Source of the DNA: Accumulibacter sp.
GTDB taxonomy: Bacteria; Pseudomonadota; Gammaproteobacteria; Burkholderiales; Rhodocyclaceae
Length of the DNA: 64,000 nucleotides
Direction: 5' to 3'
Assembly: GCF_023806625.1 (NCBI RefSeq)
Contig: NZ_JAMTDX010000097.1
Coordinates: 3,352 to 67,351, forward strand
The position numbers and the translations under genes were made by a program. Under the pieces are notes generated by a model. It saw nothing but the letters and a program-made list of their open reading frames with translations, did no database searches and was not told the origin of the DNA. Shown in pieces: positions 44,089 to 52,889 of the stretch; position 1 is the first letter of the stretch, and each line of letters opens with the position of its first letter.

Positions 44089-45318
44089 TCAGGGCTTGAG
44101 CGTCTCGACGGTCTCGGCGAGCTGCCGCCTGAGTTCGTCGGTCGGCTTTCCCTGAGCTTCGGCGACACGGATCTGCCGCAGCAGTTCGGCCGCCCGGGCG
44201 CTGGCCGCCGTGCGCGCGACCGCTGCCGGGTCGGTCGCCTTGCCGGGAGGCGCAGCGCGCGGGACGGCCCCCGGTGCGCCGTCGACGACCAGCTGCGCGC
44301 GCTCGGCACCGGGCTGCGCGCGGCGCGCGGTGATGACCATCGACGGTGGCTGATACGGTCGCGGCATCGGCCGCTGGACGACTGCCGGTGACGCGCGGCG
44401 CAGTTCGCTCATCGCCTCGCGCAGCTTGCGGTGCAGCTCCTCGCTCGGTCGCCCTTCGGACTCGGCGAGGCGGATCTCGCGCAGAATCGCCTCGACGGCC
44501 GCCGGCACCGCCGCCGAGCGCGTCGCCTCGCCAAAGCTCTCCTTCGGCGCCTTGACGGCGATCGCGAACTCCTCGGGCGAGGAGATCATCCTGGCGATGC
44601 GCAGGTGATCGTAGCGCATCGCCATGGTCAGCGGCGTGTCTCCCCAGTCGCTCTGCAGCTTCGCGTCGGCACCCGATTCGAGCAGCACCCGGGCCAGAGC
44701 TTCTTGTCCCTCGCGCGCAGCGAGCATCAGCGGTGTTGCGCCATTCGGCGCGCGCGCGTTGACGTTCGCGCCACGCGCCAGCAGGTCGTCGGCGACCTTT
44801 CCATGCCCGTTGAACACCGCGTAGTGCAGCGCTCCCCACTGCCGTCCCTCGCGTTCGAGCGGCGCACCATGATCGAGCAGCCAGCGGACGGCGTCGTGAT
44901 GGCCGTTCCAGGCGGCGAGCTGCAGCGGCTGCTCGCCGTAGCGGTTGGCCCGCCGAACGTCGGCGCCGCGCTCGACGAACAGCGCCATCATCTCGATGTT
45001 GCCGTACCAGGCGGCAACCATCAGGCCGGTGCCGATGTGCGCGGCCTGGTATTCGGCGTTGAGCCCGGCGTCGAGCCAGTCGCGGACCTTGCGCAGATCG
45101 CCGCGCTCGATGGCGAACTCGAAGCTCAACGGGTCGGGCGCCGGGACCTGTGCCGACGCGCCGGCGGCGATCAACCAGCAGAGCCCGACGAGCCACCGGG
45201 CCAGCGTGGCGAAGAGTCCCTCCGTGATCTTCTCCGGAGACCGCCGCGAAGCGCACCGGCAGACCGGAACGCCGCCCTCGTGCGCCGCTTTTTGCTTCAA
45301 AATGTCGGTCGATGTCAT
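44089..45318 (-). CDS. Exported ankyrin-repeat protein
   Basis: This is 409 residues from ATG 45318, which overlaps the divergent TonB-like start by 7 bases; no better start is visible. A hydrophobic stretch (LARWLVGLCWLIAAGASAQ, residues 40-58) acts as a late signal peptide ending in ASA-Q. Five or so ankyrin repeats follow (residues 65-235; for example GATPLMLAAREGQEALARVL). Two similar helical segments come later (ILREIRLAESEGRPSEELHR and LLRQIRVAEAQGKPTDELRR). Expected in the periplasm, binding proteins. Partner unknown. Confidence 0.78.
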   Translation of the reverse strand: MTSTDILKQKAAHEGGVPVCRCASRRSPEKITEGLFATLARWLVGLCWLIAAGASAQVPAPDPLSFEFAIERGDLRKVRDWLDAGLNAEYQAAHIGTGLMVAAWYGNIEMMALFVERGADVRRANRYGEQPLQLAAWNGHHDAVRWLLDHGAPLEREGRQWGALHYAVFNGHGKVADDLLARGANVNARAPNGATPLMLAAREGQEALARVLLESGADAKLQSDWGDTPLTMAMRYDHLRIARMISSPEEFAIAVKAPKESFGEATRSAAVPAAVEAILREIRLAESEGRPSEELHRKLREAMSELRRASPAVVQRPMPRPYQPPSMVITARRAQPGAERAQLVVDGAPGAVPRAAPPGKATDPAAVARTAASARAAELLRQIRVAEAQGKPTDELRRQLAETVETLKP

Positions 45319-45824
45319 CCCGCCTGCTCCTCGCCCTTGCCTGCTCGCTCGTCATGCACGCTGGCCTGCTGTTCTGGAACGCGATCAGACTGAGCCCCCC
45401 GCCGGCGCCCCGGGTGATCGCCGGGGATCTGCGCCTGCCCGAGCCGGCCCGGCACGAACGCGACGACGCGCTGCTCAAGAACACCCTCGACGCTGGCGAT
45501 CGCCCGCCGGTCGCGACGCCGCCCGTGCTGCGTCCGGGCCCGGCCAACCGCGAGACCGCCAGACGACGGGTCGAAGCCGCGCAGCGCAAGATCTCCGAGC
45601 ACCTCTACTACCCTCCGGAAGCGGTCGCCCGCGGCATCCAAGGCGAAGTCCGCCTGCTCCTGACGCTGGCCGACGACGGCCGGATCGTCGACGTCAGCGT
45701 CGCGGCGAGCAGCGGCCACGCGATCCTCGACCAGGCTGCGCTCAAGGCTGCGCAGAAGATGGGCCGGGTGAACTGGGCCCATTCACGCGAGTTGATCCTG
45801 CCCGTCGTCTTCCGGCTCGAATGA
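45312..45824 (+). CDS. TonB C-terminal domain protein (energy transducer family)
   Basis: This 170-residue protein has an N-terminal membrane anchor ([18 protein letters not shown]), a Pro-rich spacer (residues 28-75) and a TonB C-terminal fold. The fold includes [40 protein letters not shown] and [13 protein letters not shown]. It is shorter than classic TonB, with a short spacer. No exbB/exbD gene is nearby. Its start overlaps the divergent ankyrin gene and its 3' end overlaps trmB by 42 bases. Confidence 0.8.
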   Translation: MSSRLLLALACSLVMHAGLLFWNAIRLSPPPAPRVIAGDLRLPEPARHERDDALLKNTLDAGDRPPVATPPVLRPGPANRETARRRVEAAQRKISEHLYYPPEAVARGIQGEVRLLLTLADDGRIVDVSVAASSGHAILDQAALKAAQKMGRVNWAHSRELILPVVFRLE

Positions 45825-46523
45825 CCCCGCCCGCCGGCGGAAGACGAGATCGCGCACACCGTGCCCGAGACCCAGACCGCGCGCCTCGAAGCGCGTCTGC
45901 GGGCGACCCGACGGACGTGCGGCGAAGTCGGCCGCGGTGTTCTCGAGCAGCGGCTCGGCGGCGAGCACGGCGAGCATCTGCTGCGCGTAGTCTTCCCAGT
46001 CGGTCGCACAATGGACGTAGCCGCCAGGCTGCAACCGGCTGACGAGCAGCGCGACGAAAGGTGCCTGGAGCAGACGCCGCTTGTGGTGGCGCTTCTTCGG
46101 CCACGGGTCGGGGAAGAACAGATGCACGCCGGCGAGCGACCCGGGAGCGATCATGTCGCGGACCACTTCGACGGCGTCGTGCTGGACGATGCGCACGTTG
46201 CCGAGACCGTTCTCGGCGACCAGTTTGCAAAGGCTGCCGACTCCCGGCGTATGCACTTCCACGCCGAGGTAGTCGTTCTCGGGATGGCGGGCGGCGATTT
46301 CCGCCGAGGTCTCGCCCATGCCGAAGCCGATCTCGAGAATCCTCGGCGCCCGCCGGCCGAAAACGGCGTCGAGATCGAGCATGCGGGCGACGTAGGGCAC
46401 GCCGATCGTGCCCATCATCTGCTCGTGATAGCGCTCCTGGGCGTTCGACAGCCTTCCCTGGCGGCGCACGAAGCTGCGGATGTGCCCGGCGCGCCCGGCC
46501 GTGTAGACGCCCTCGTCGTCCAT
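45783..46523 (-). CDS. trmB: tRNA (guanine-N7)-methyltransferase
   Basis: This is 246 residues from ATG 46523. It has the SAM loop [20 protein letters not shown], then [20 protein letters not shown], then the TrmB signature [20 protein letters not shown], and C-terminal [20 protein letters not shown]. It makes m7G46 in tRNA. It begins 2 bases after thiG. The last 20 residues (after VFRRR) extend past the usual end and lie in the overlap with the convergent TonB-like gene. Confidence 0.93.
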   Translation of the reverse strand: MDDEGVYTAGRAGHIRSFVRRQGRLSNAQERYHEQMMGTIGVPYVARMLDLDAVFGRRAPRILEIGFGMGETSAEIAARHPENDYLGVEVHTPGVGSLCKLVAENGLGNVRIVQHDAVEVVRDMIAPGSLAGVHLFFPDPWPKKRHHKRRLLQAPFVALLVSRLQPGGYVHCATDWEDYAQQMLAVLAAEPLLENTAADFAARPSGRPQTRFEARGLGLGHGVRDLVFRRRAGSFEPEDDGQDQLA

Positions 46524-46525
46524 GG

Positions 46526-47326
46526 CTACGAGCCGACGAGCCCGGTGGTCGGCGAGGACGGGTCGGCCGAGTAGTACTTGCGGGCCATCCGCCCGGCAAG
46601 GAAGGCCTCGCGGCCCGCCTCGACGGCCTTCCTCATCGCGCTGGCCATGAGCAGCGGATTTCGCGCATGGGCGATGGCCGTGTTCAGTAGCACGCCGTCG
46701 CAACCGAGTTCCATGGCCAGCGCCGCATCCGAAGCGGTCCCGACTCCGGCGTCGACGAGCACCGGCACGCGGGCGTTGTCGATGATCAGGCGCAGATTCC
46801 ACGGATTGACGATGCCCATTCCCGAGCCGATCAACGAAGCCAGCGGCATCACCGCGACGCAGCCGATCTCTTCGAGCATCTTCGCCTGGACCGGATCGTC
46901 GGCGCAGTAGACCATCACCTGGAAACCCTCGCTGACCAGCGTCCTGGCCGCCGCGAGCGTTTCCGGCATGTTCGGAAACAGTGTCGTCGGGTCGCCGAGG
47001 ACTTCGAGCTTGCACAGGCTGTGGCCGTCGAGCAGTTCGCGGGCTAGACGCAGCGTGCGCACCGCGTCGCTCGCGTTGTAGCACCCGGCGGTGTTCGGCA
47101 GGATCGTGAACTCGGACGGCGGCAGCACCTCGAGCAGGTTCGGCTCGCCTTCCTTCTGACCGATATTCGTGCGGCGGATCGCCACGGTGACGATTTCGGC
47201 CCCCGAAGCGTCGATTGCTGCGCGGGTTTCGGTGAAGTCGCGGTACTTGCCGGTCCCGACGAGCAGGCGCGAGCGATAGGTCCGGCCGGCGACGGTCAGG
47301 CTGTGCGGGGAAGGATCAGCAGGCAT
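46526..47326 (-). CDS. thiG: Thiazole synthase
   Basis: This is 266 residues with the TIM-barrel ThiG motifs [40 protein letters not shown] and [20 protein letters not shown] (the Schiff-base lysine). [20 protein letters not shown] and [19 protein letters not shown] follow. It builds the thiazole of thiamine using the ThiS thiocarboxylate. Follows thiS by 63 bases; no TPP riboswitch was recognised before thiS. Confidence 0.96.
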   Translation of the reverse strand: MPADPSPHSLTVAGRTYRSRLLVGTGKYRDFTETRAAIDASGAEIVTVAIRRTNIGQKEGEPNLLEVLPPSEFTILPNTAGCYNASDAVRTLRLARELLDGHSLCKLEVLGDPTTLFPNMPETLAAARTLVSEGFQVMVYCADDPVQAKMLEEIGCVAVMPLASLIGSGMGIVNPWNLRLIIDNARVPVLVDAGVGTASDAALAMELGCDGVLLNTAIAHARNPLLMASAMRKAVEAGREAFLAGRMARKYYSADPSSPTTGLVGS

Positions 47327-47389
47327 CGGTGTTGACCATCAGTGATTCACGGCAGCTCGGTGCGGACCGGTCGGGCGCCGTGCGACAGT

Positions 47390-47590
47390 TCAGCCGCCGC
47401 CGACCGCGACGACCACCTCGATCCGGTCGCCGTCGGCGAGCACCGTCTGCGCATGCCTTCCGCGCGGCACGATCTCGCCGTTGCGTTCGACGGCAATCCG
47501 CTTGCCGGCGAGCTTCAGCGCATCGACGAGTTCACGGACCGTCAGAGGCCCGGCAAACTGCCGCGGCTGGCCGTTGATCAGGATTTCCAT
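47390..47590 (-). CDS. thiS: Sulfur carrier protein ThiS
   Basis: This is 66 residues from ATG 47590, chosen because family members begin MEILINGQP. It has the ubiquitin-like fold ([32 protein letters not shown]) and the essential C-terminal Gly-Gly that is adenylated and thiocarboxylated. Confidence 0.93.
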   Translation of the reverse strand: MEILINGQPRQFAGPLTVRELVDALKLAGKRIAVERNGEIVPRGRHAQTVLADGDRIEVVVAVGGG

Positions 47591-47710
47591 GGGCAGCGAT
47601 TCTAGCACGCAGGGTGCGCCGGAGCCTGCCGTCTTCCAGCGGGCCGGCGATGGATGACTGGAACTTCATCGGCCAGGCGCTGTCTTCCGAATTCTAGTTG
47701 TTCCCGGTGA

Positions 47711-48253
47711 ATGCCGATGTCCGCCCTGCGCAGCCTGTTGTCGATTGGTGCGATCCTCCTGCTCGGTGCGTGCACCGGCGTCCCCGAAGGAGTCGCCCCG
47801 GTCGGCAATTTCCAGATCGACCGCTACCTCGGCAAGTGGTACGAAATCGCCCGTCTCGACCACCGCTTCGAGCGCGGCCTCAGCGACGTCTCTGCCGAGT
47901 ACCGGTTGCTCCCGGACGGCAGCATCGAGGTCATCAACCGCGGCTACAGCGCTGCCCGTGGCGAGTGGAAGGAGGCCGTGGGCAGGGCGCTGCCGATTGG
48001 CGATCAGACGGTCGGCTCGCTGAAAGTCTCTTTCTTCGGCCCGTTCTACGGCGGCTATCACGTCGCCGCGCTCGACGAGACCGGCTATCGCTGGTCGCTC
48101 GTCGTCGGGCCGAGCCGGGATTACCTGTGGATCCTCGCCCGTGAGCGGAGCCTGCCGCCCGGCGTGCGCGAGCAACTGGTCGACACTGCGCGGCGTCTCG
48201 GCTTCGCCACCGACGAACTGATCTGGGTGACCCAGGACCGACCCGATGCCTGA
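47711..48253 (+). CDS. blc: Outer membrane lipoprotein, lipocalin (Blc-like)
   Basis: This 180-residue protein has a lipoprotein signal (LLSIGAILLLGACTGVPEG, Cys near residue 21). The lipocalin motif is YLGKWYEIARLDHRFERGLS, with SAEYRLLPDGSIEVINRGYS, YHVAALDETGYRWSLVVGPS and the third motif YLWILARERSLP. It should bind lipids at the outer membrane. It overlaps the CIA30 gene by 8 bases. Confidence 0.93.
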   Translation: MPMSALRSLLSIGAILLLGACTGVPEGVAPVGNFQIDRYLGKWYEIARLDHRFERGLSDVSAEYRLLPDGSIEVINRGYSAARGEWKEAVGRALPIGDQTVGSLKVSFFGPFYGGYHVAALDETGYRWSLVVGPSRDYLWILARERSLPPGVREQLVDTARRLGFATDELIWVTQDRPDA

Positions 48254-48800
48254 GGGCGCGAGCCGCGGCCAAGCAGAACACGCCGCTCTGCATCTCGGTT
48301 TCGACGACCCGGCCAGCGTGGCCGTCTGGTCGCCCGTCGACGACGTCGTGATGGGTGGCCTTTCGAACAGCCGCCTCGTGCACTCGGGCGGTCACGCCGA
48401 ATTCACCGGAAGCGTGTCGCTGGCCAACAACGGCGGCTTCGCTTCGGTCCGCACGGCTGCGCTCGACTACTCGGCGCCCGGAGCCGAAGAGGTGCGCGTC
48501 TGCGCTCGCGGTGACGGGCGGACTTACCGGCTGACACTCCGCACCGACGATGCACCGGACGGGATCAGCTGGCACGCGGCATTCACGCCGCCGACCGATG
48601 CGTGGGCCGAGATCGTACTCCCGCTCGACGCCTTTCGTGCGCGCTGCCGGGGCCGTCCGGTCGCTGCGCCGCCACTCGACCCGGCCCGAATCCGCTGCGT
48701 CGGTCTGCTGATCGCCGACCGCCAGGCTGGCCCGTTTCGCCTCTCGCTCCGCTGGATCCTTGCCGAAAAGCGTCCCCCGGGCCGATCCCGCAGCCGATGA
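48246..48800 (+). CDS. CIA30 family protein
   Basis: This 184-residue protein has the CIA30 block VWSPVDDVVMGGLSNSRL, then FTGSVSLANNGGFASVRTAA, then EVRVCARGDGRTYRLTLRTD and AEIVLPLDAFRARCRGRPV. The fold is a galactose-binding-like beta-sandwich, named after a mitochondrial complex I assembly factor; the bacterial role is unknown. Co-transcribed with the lipocalin. Confidence 0.88.
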   Translation: MPEGASRGQAEHAALHLGFDDPASVAVWSPVDDVVMGGLSNSRLVHSGGHAEFTGSVSLANNGGFASVRTAALDYSAPGAEEVRVCARGDGRTYRLTLRTDDAPDGISWHAAFTPPTDAWAEIVLPLDAFRARCRGRPVAAPPLDPARIRCVGLLIADRQAGPFRLSLRWILAEKRPPGRSRSR

Positions 48801-48842
48801 CTGGCTCTCCGGGACCGACCATCGACGCCGCAGGCGCTACGG

Positions 48843-49409
48843 TCAGCTGCCTGCGCTCCGCGCCACGTGAGCCATCGGAATGGCCACCGGCTTTTCGCGG
48901 CCGAGCAGGCTGAGCAGGACGATGACGCGCTCGGCGGCGACCGCCGAAACGATTCCCGGAAGCCCCTTGAGCGGCCCGTCGCGGATTTCGACGACGTCAC
49001 CGGCAGCGAATGGCGTCGATCGGTTCTGCGCCGTGCGCTCGAGGCGCTCGACGAGCGAGCGGATCGCGGCGACGGTCCGCTCGTCGAGCGTCGCGAGGAT
49101 GAAACCGAAGCGGACCAGCCCGGTGACCCCGGGCGTGCTGCGGATCGGAGCCACACTCTGCCCGGGCCGGCCGCAGCGAACGAAACCGTAACGCGGAAAC
49201 ATCGCCTGCCGTCTCGTTCGCCAGCCCTTCGGGCCGCTGATCCATTCGACGAAGGTCGGCAGGAAGACCTCGTAACCCTGCTCTTCGAGCTTGCGCACGG
49301 CAACAGCCTCCTGACGCGGCTTGGTGAAGCACACGTACCAGGGACTTCCGGAAGCGACGAGTGACGGTGGCGACGGATCAGGCTTATTCGGGTCGGCAGT
49401 CATGACCAT
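48843..49409 (-). CDS. NusG/RfaH-like transcription antitermination factor
   Basis: This is 188 residues from ATG 49409; ATG 49403 also fits. The NGN domain begins SPWYVCFTKPRQEAVAVRKL, with YEVFLPTFVEWI and RRQAMFPRYGFVRC as in RfaH. The C-terminal KOW domain is present (GDVVEIRDGPLKGLPGIVSA). A specialised NusG paralogue normally acts on a long surface-polysaccharide or secretion operon in cis or trans; none is adjacent. It diverges from the TolC-like gene. Confidence 0.85.
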   Translation of the reverse strand: MVMTADPNKPDPSPPSLVASGSPWYVCFTKPRQEAVAVRKLEEQGYEVFLPTFVEWISGPKGWRTRRQAMFPRYGFVRCGRPGQSVAPIRSTPGVTGLVRFGFILATLDERTVAAIRSLVERLERTAQNRSTPFAAGDVVEIRDGPLKGLPGIVSAVAAERVIVLLSLLGREKPVAIPMAHVARSAGS

Positions 49410-49533
49410 GCCAGTCGCTTGGCCGGAGGTGGGCAACTTCCGGAGTATCCCCGGATCCGTTCCCGGTCGTCAATCCGGCGTGCGCAGCTCAGCCGGCACG
49501 AGATCGCCGCGCGACCCGGGTATACTGGCGGCG

Positions 49534-50961
49534 ATGATCTTCCGCTGCTTCCGCCTGACCGCGCCGGACGCACCCGCCGCATGCGCTACCCGGTACCTTT
49601 CGCTGCCGCTGTTGCTCGCCGTGCTGGCTCCTGATGCGCTCGCCTTCACGCTCGGGGACCCGCTGGATACCGACACAGTGACGCCACCGCGTCCGGTATT
49701 GCGCGTCGACGGCCAGGTCATGCCGTGTCGGCAACCGTCGCCGGGGACCGCGTACGGTCTCGCCCAAGTCGTCGACCTGGCGCTCTGCCAGAACCCGACG
49801 ACTCGCGAAGTATGGGCGGCAACTCGCGTCGAGGCCGCCCAGGTGGGCCTCGCGCAAGGCCAGTTCCTGCCGCTGCTCGACGCCGCCGCGACGGCGAGTC
49901 GTCTGCGCAGCCAGGCGCAGACGACTTCGCGGCGCAGCGCCGACGTCGGCTTCTCATGGCTGCTCTTCGACTTCGGCGCGCGTTCGGCGAACCTCGAAGC
50001 CGCGCGCCAGACGCTGGCGGCAGCCGTCTCGACGCTCGACGGCACCGTCCAGACGGTCTTCCTCGCCGCTGTCGAGGCCTACTACCAAGCTCAGGCAGCG
50101 CGCGCGGCGGTCGTCGCGGCGAGCGAATCGGAGAGGGCCAGCCGCGAAAGCCTGACTGCCGCCGAGGTTCGCTATCGGGTCGGCACCGCGACTCCGGCCG
50201 ACCGGCTGCAGGCGCAGACGGCGTGGTCGCAGGCCACGCTGACGCGGATCCGGGCCGAAGGCGTCTCCCGGAACGCCCTTGGGCGCCTGGCCAACGTCAT
50301 GGGGCTCGACGCCAACCATCCGGTCGTCCTCGACGATCCGCCGGCGCGCGAGCCGAACTCCGGCTTCGAAAGCGACGTTGCCGCGCTGATCGCCGAAGCC
50401 CGGCAGCGCCGTCCGGAACTGAAGGCCGCCGAGGCCGACGTGAAGGCCGCCGAGGCGAACATCGACTACGCGCTCGCCTCCGGGCTGCCGACGCTTTCGG
50501 TCAACGCGCTCCGGCAGTGGCAGGACCCGGCGCTGGTCTCGGGCCAGAACGCTTCGATCGGGCTGACCCTCAGCGTGCCGATCTTCAGCGGTTTCAACAC
50601 GCTCTATTCGGTTCGCGCGGCGCGCGCGCGCCGCGATGTGAGCCGCGAACGCCTCGACAACGTCCGCCTGCAGGTCGCGCTCGACGTCTGGCAGGCGTAC
50701 CAGAACCTGCAGACGGCGACCCAGACGACACGCACGAGTACCGACCTGCTGGCCAGCGCCGAACAGTCCGAGCGTGTCGCGCTCGGCCGCTACAAGGCCG
50801 GAGTCGGGACGATCCTCGACGTGCTCAACGCGCAGAGCGCACTGGCCAACGCACGCCTGCAGCGCATCCAGGCGACGCTCGACTGGCAGGTCTCGCGCGC
50901 CACGCTGGCCCGGTCGCTCGGCGCGCTCGACGGCTCGTTGCTGGAAACCACGCTCCGATGA
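49534..50961 (+). CDS. TolC family outer membrane efflux protein
   Basis: This is 475 residues from ATG 49534, which lies only 8 bases after a TATACT -10 candidate (49521-49526), so the mRNA may be nearly leaderless. Signal peptide (YLSLPLLLAVLAPDALA) and two OEP repeats with long helices (EAAQVGLAQGQFLPLLDAAA; GVGTILDVLNAQSALANARL). The DUF-like insert of Cys-containing residues near 62 and 85 is unusual for TolC. Overlaps the adaptor gene by ATGA; together they span the periplasm. Confidence 0.88.
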   Translation: MIFRCFRLTAPDAPAACATRYLSLPLLLAVLAPDALAFTLGDPLDTDTVTPPRPVLRVDGQVMPCRQPSPGTAYGLAQVVDLALCQNPTTREVWAATRVEAAQVGLAQGQFLPLLDAAATASRLRSQAQTTSRRSADVGFSWLLFDFGARSANLEAARQTLAAAVSTLDGTVQTVFLAAVEAYYQAQAARAAVVAASESERASRESLTAAEVRYRVGTATPADRLQAQTAWSQATLTRIRAEGVSRNALGRLANVMGLDANHPVVLDDPPAREPNSGFESDVAALIAEARQRRPELKAAEADVKAAEANIDYALASGLPTLSVNALRQWQDPALVSGQNASIGLTLSVPIFSGFNTLYSVRAARARRDVSRERLDNVRLQVALDVWQAYQNLQTATQTTRTSTDLLASAEQSERVALGRYKAGVGTILDVLNAQSALANARLQRIQATLDWQVSRATLARSLGALDGSLLETTLR

Positions 50962-52202
50962 AAAGTCTCCGCTCGCGAATCCTCGTCGCCCTGCTCGCCG
51001 TCGTCCTCGCCGCCGGCGGCTTCTACGCCTGGCGCCAGAGCGCCGGCGAATCTCCCGAACAGCGCTACCGCCTCCAGACCATCGAACGCGGCGACCTGAC
51101 CCAGACGGTGTCGGCCAACGGCACGCTCAACCCCGTCGTCCTGGTCAACGTCGGGACGCAGGTCTCGGGAACGGTCAGCAAGCTGTTCGTGGACTTTAAC
51201 GACTCGGTCGAGAAGGGTCAGGCGCTGCTCGCGCTCGACGATTCGCTGCTCGCCGCGCAGGCCCGACAGTCGGCGGCCAACGTGCGCAACGTCGCCGCCG
51301 CGCTCGAACTCGCCCAGGCCAACGAGGCGAGGATGCGCGCGCTGTTCGCCGAGGAGTACGTTTCGCGGCAGGAACTCGAACAGGCGATCAAGGAACGCCG
51401 CTCGAACGAGGCCCAGCTTGCCCAGGCCAGGGCAGCCGCCGACAAGGACCAGGTCAATCTCGGCTACACGGTGATCCGCTCGCCGGTCTCCGGCGTCGTC
51501 GTCGACCGCGTCGTCGACCTCGGGCAGACCGTCGCCGCGAGCCTGCAGACGCCGACGCTGGTCAAGATCGCCCAGGATCTCTCGGAGATGCGCATCGACA
51601 CCAGTTTCGCCGAGGCCGACATCGGCAGCATCCGCGAGGGCCAGAAGGTCCGCTTCACCGTCGACGCCTTCCCGAACCGCAGCTTTCAGGGCGAGGTGCA
51701 ACAGATCCGGCTGAACCCGACGACACAGCAGAACGTCGTGACCTACAACGTCCGCGTCTCGCTGTCCAACCCCGAGCACATCCTGCTACCCGGAATGACC
51801 GCCTACGTGACGATCGCCGTCGCCAGCCGGAAGGACGTGCTGCTCGTCCCGAACGCGGCGCTGCGCTTCCGTCCCCCCGAAAGCGCCGGCGCGGGCGAAC
51901 GCCCCGCGGCGGGCAACGGCGGGCAACGACCGGCCAACGGCGGCCAGCCGGCGGCGCAGCGCGGCGCCGAAGGCGGCGCCGAAGCGCGCGCCAAGGGGCG
52001 CAAGCGCGACACGGCCAGCGGGACGGTCTATCGTCTCGAAAAGGGCGGACTGCGACCGGTCAGCGTTCAGCTCGGGATCACCGACAACCGCAACAGCGAG
52101 ATCGTCGGCGGCGATCTAAGCGAGGGCGACACGGTCGTCGTCGGCGAGAACCTCCAGGCCGCGGGCGGCAAGCCGAGCAGTGTCGGGATGAGGCTCTTCT
52201 GA
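50958..52202 (+). CDS. HlyD/MacA-type periplasmic adaptor (membrane fusion protein)
   Basis: This 414-residue protein has an N-terminal anchor (RILVALLAVVLAAGGFYAW). The lipoyl half-motifs are VSANGTLNPVVLVNVGTQVS and VNLGYTVIRSPVSGVVVDRV, flanking a helical hairpin (residues 95-160). The beta-barrel ends ILLPGMTAYVTIAVASRKDV. A Gly/Ala/Pro-rich insert (residues 305-350) interrupts the membrane-proximal domain. MacA-like order would predict a MacB pump next, but thpR follows instead, so the inner-membrane partner is missing locally. Confidence 0.87.
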   Translation: MKSLRSRILVALLAVVLAAGGFYAWRQSAGESPEQRYRLQTIERGDLTQTVSANGTLNPVVLVNVGTQVSGTVSKLFVDFNDSVEKGQALLALDDSLLAAQARQSAANVRNVAAALELAQANEARMRALFAEEYVSRQELEQAIKERRSNEAQLAQARAAADKDQVNLGYTVIRSPVSGVVVDRVVDLGQTVAASLQTPTLVKIAQDLSEMRIDTSFAEADIGSIREGQKVRFTVDAFPNRSFQGEVQQIRLNPTTQQNVVTYNVRVSLSNPEHILLPGMTAYVTIAVASRKDVLLVPNAALRFRPPESAGAGERPAAGNGGQRPANGGQPAAQRGAEGGAEARAKGRKRDTASGTVYRLEKGGLRPVSVQLGITDNRNSEIVGGDLSEGDTVVVGENLQAAGGKPSSVGMRLF

Positions 52203-52807
52203 TGGCCGCAGCGGCCGACCGTCACGCCCCGGGCGGCGCGCTCGCCGCGCAGGACTCTGACCGGCCTGTGCGACGCGGAGATTCGCGCCGGACTGTGCGC
52301 GAGGCCGGTGGAAGCGCGCGCCTCTTCCTGGCCATCTGGCCGAGCGGCGACGAGGTCGCCGCGCTCGACGACTACCAGCGCCGCTGGTCGTGGCCGGCCG
52401 CCGCGGCGCGCGTGCGCAGCGAGAGGATCCACCTGACGCTGCACTTCATCGGTACCGTGCCGCGGCCGCGCCTGCCCGAAATCGGCGCCGGACTCGCAGT
52501 CGGGCTGGCGCCCTGCGAACTCGCGCTGACCCGGGCGGCGATCTGGTCGCGCGGTCTCGCCGTACTGCTCGCCCCCGTGGTGCCCGGTCCGCTCGGCGAG
52601 TTGCACACCCGGCTCGGCGAAGCGCTGCGCACGCTCGGCCTGCCGACCGAACGCCGCGCCTTCCTGCCCCACGTCACGCTCGCCCGCTCGGCTGCCGGCG
52701 CACTGCCCCCCGAGGATCCCCCGGCGCTCCGCTGGCAGGTCGGATGTTACGCGCTCGTCGAAACCGTCGCCGGCGGCGGCTACGCGATCCGCCAGCGCTA
52801 CGGATGA
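52202..52807 (+). CDS. thpR: RNA 2',3'-cyclic phosphodiesterase (ThpR/LigT)
   Basis: This 201-residue protein has the two catalytic HxT motifs, HLTLHFIGTVPRP near residue 77 and FLPHVTLARSA near residue 160, of the 2H phosphoesterase fold. The first 38 residues are an unusual Arg-rich extension before ARLFLAIWPSGD, where ThpR normally starts; ATG 52202 is supported by TGATG overlap with the adaptor gene. Confidence 0.88.
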   Translation: MAAAADRHAPGGALAAQDSDRPVRRGDSRRTVREAGGSARLFLAIWPSGDEVAALDDYQRRWSWPAAAARVRSERIHLTLHFIGTVPRPRLPEIGAGLAVGLAPCELALTRAAIWSRGLAVLLAPVVPGPLGELHTRLGEALRTLGLPTERRAFLPHVTLARSAAGALPPEDPPALRWQVGCYALVETVAGGGYAIRQRYG

Positions 52808-52889
52808 GCCCGTCGCGCCAGCAGACCCTCGAGCCGGCAGTCACCGGCGATGTTGCCGCGGCCGCTCGACCGCGCGGCGGGACCAGACG

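Noticed and set aside
43866..45589. 573-codon minus frame overlapping the ankyrin gene
   Set aside because: The ankyrin frame has clear repeats and a signal peptide; this frame is an Arg-rich shadow.
47591..47710. TPP riboswitch upstream of thiS
   Set aside because: The conserved CUGAGA and downstream core elements of the TPP aptamer are absent on the minus strand.
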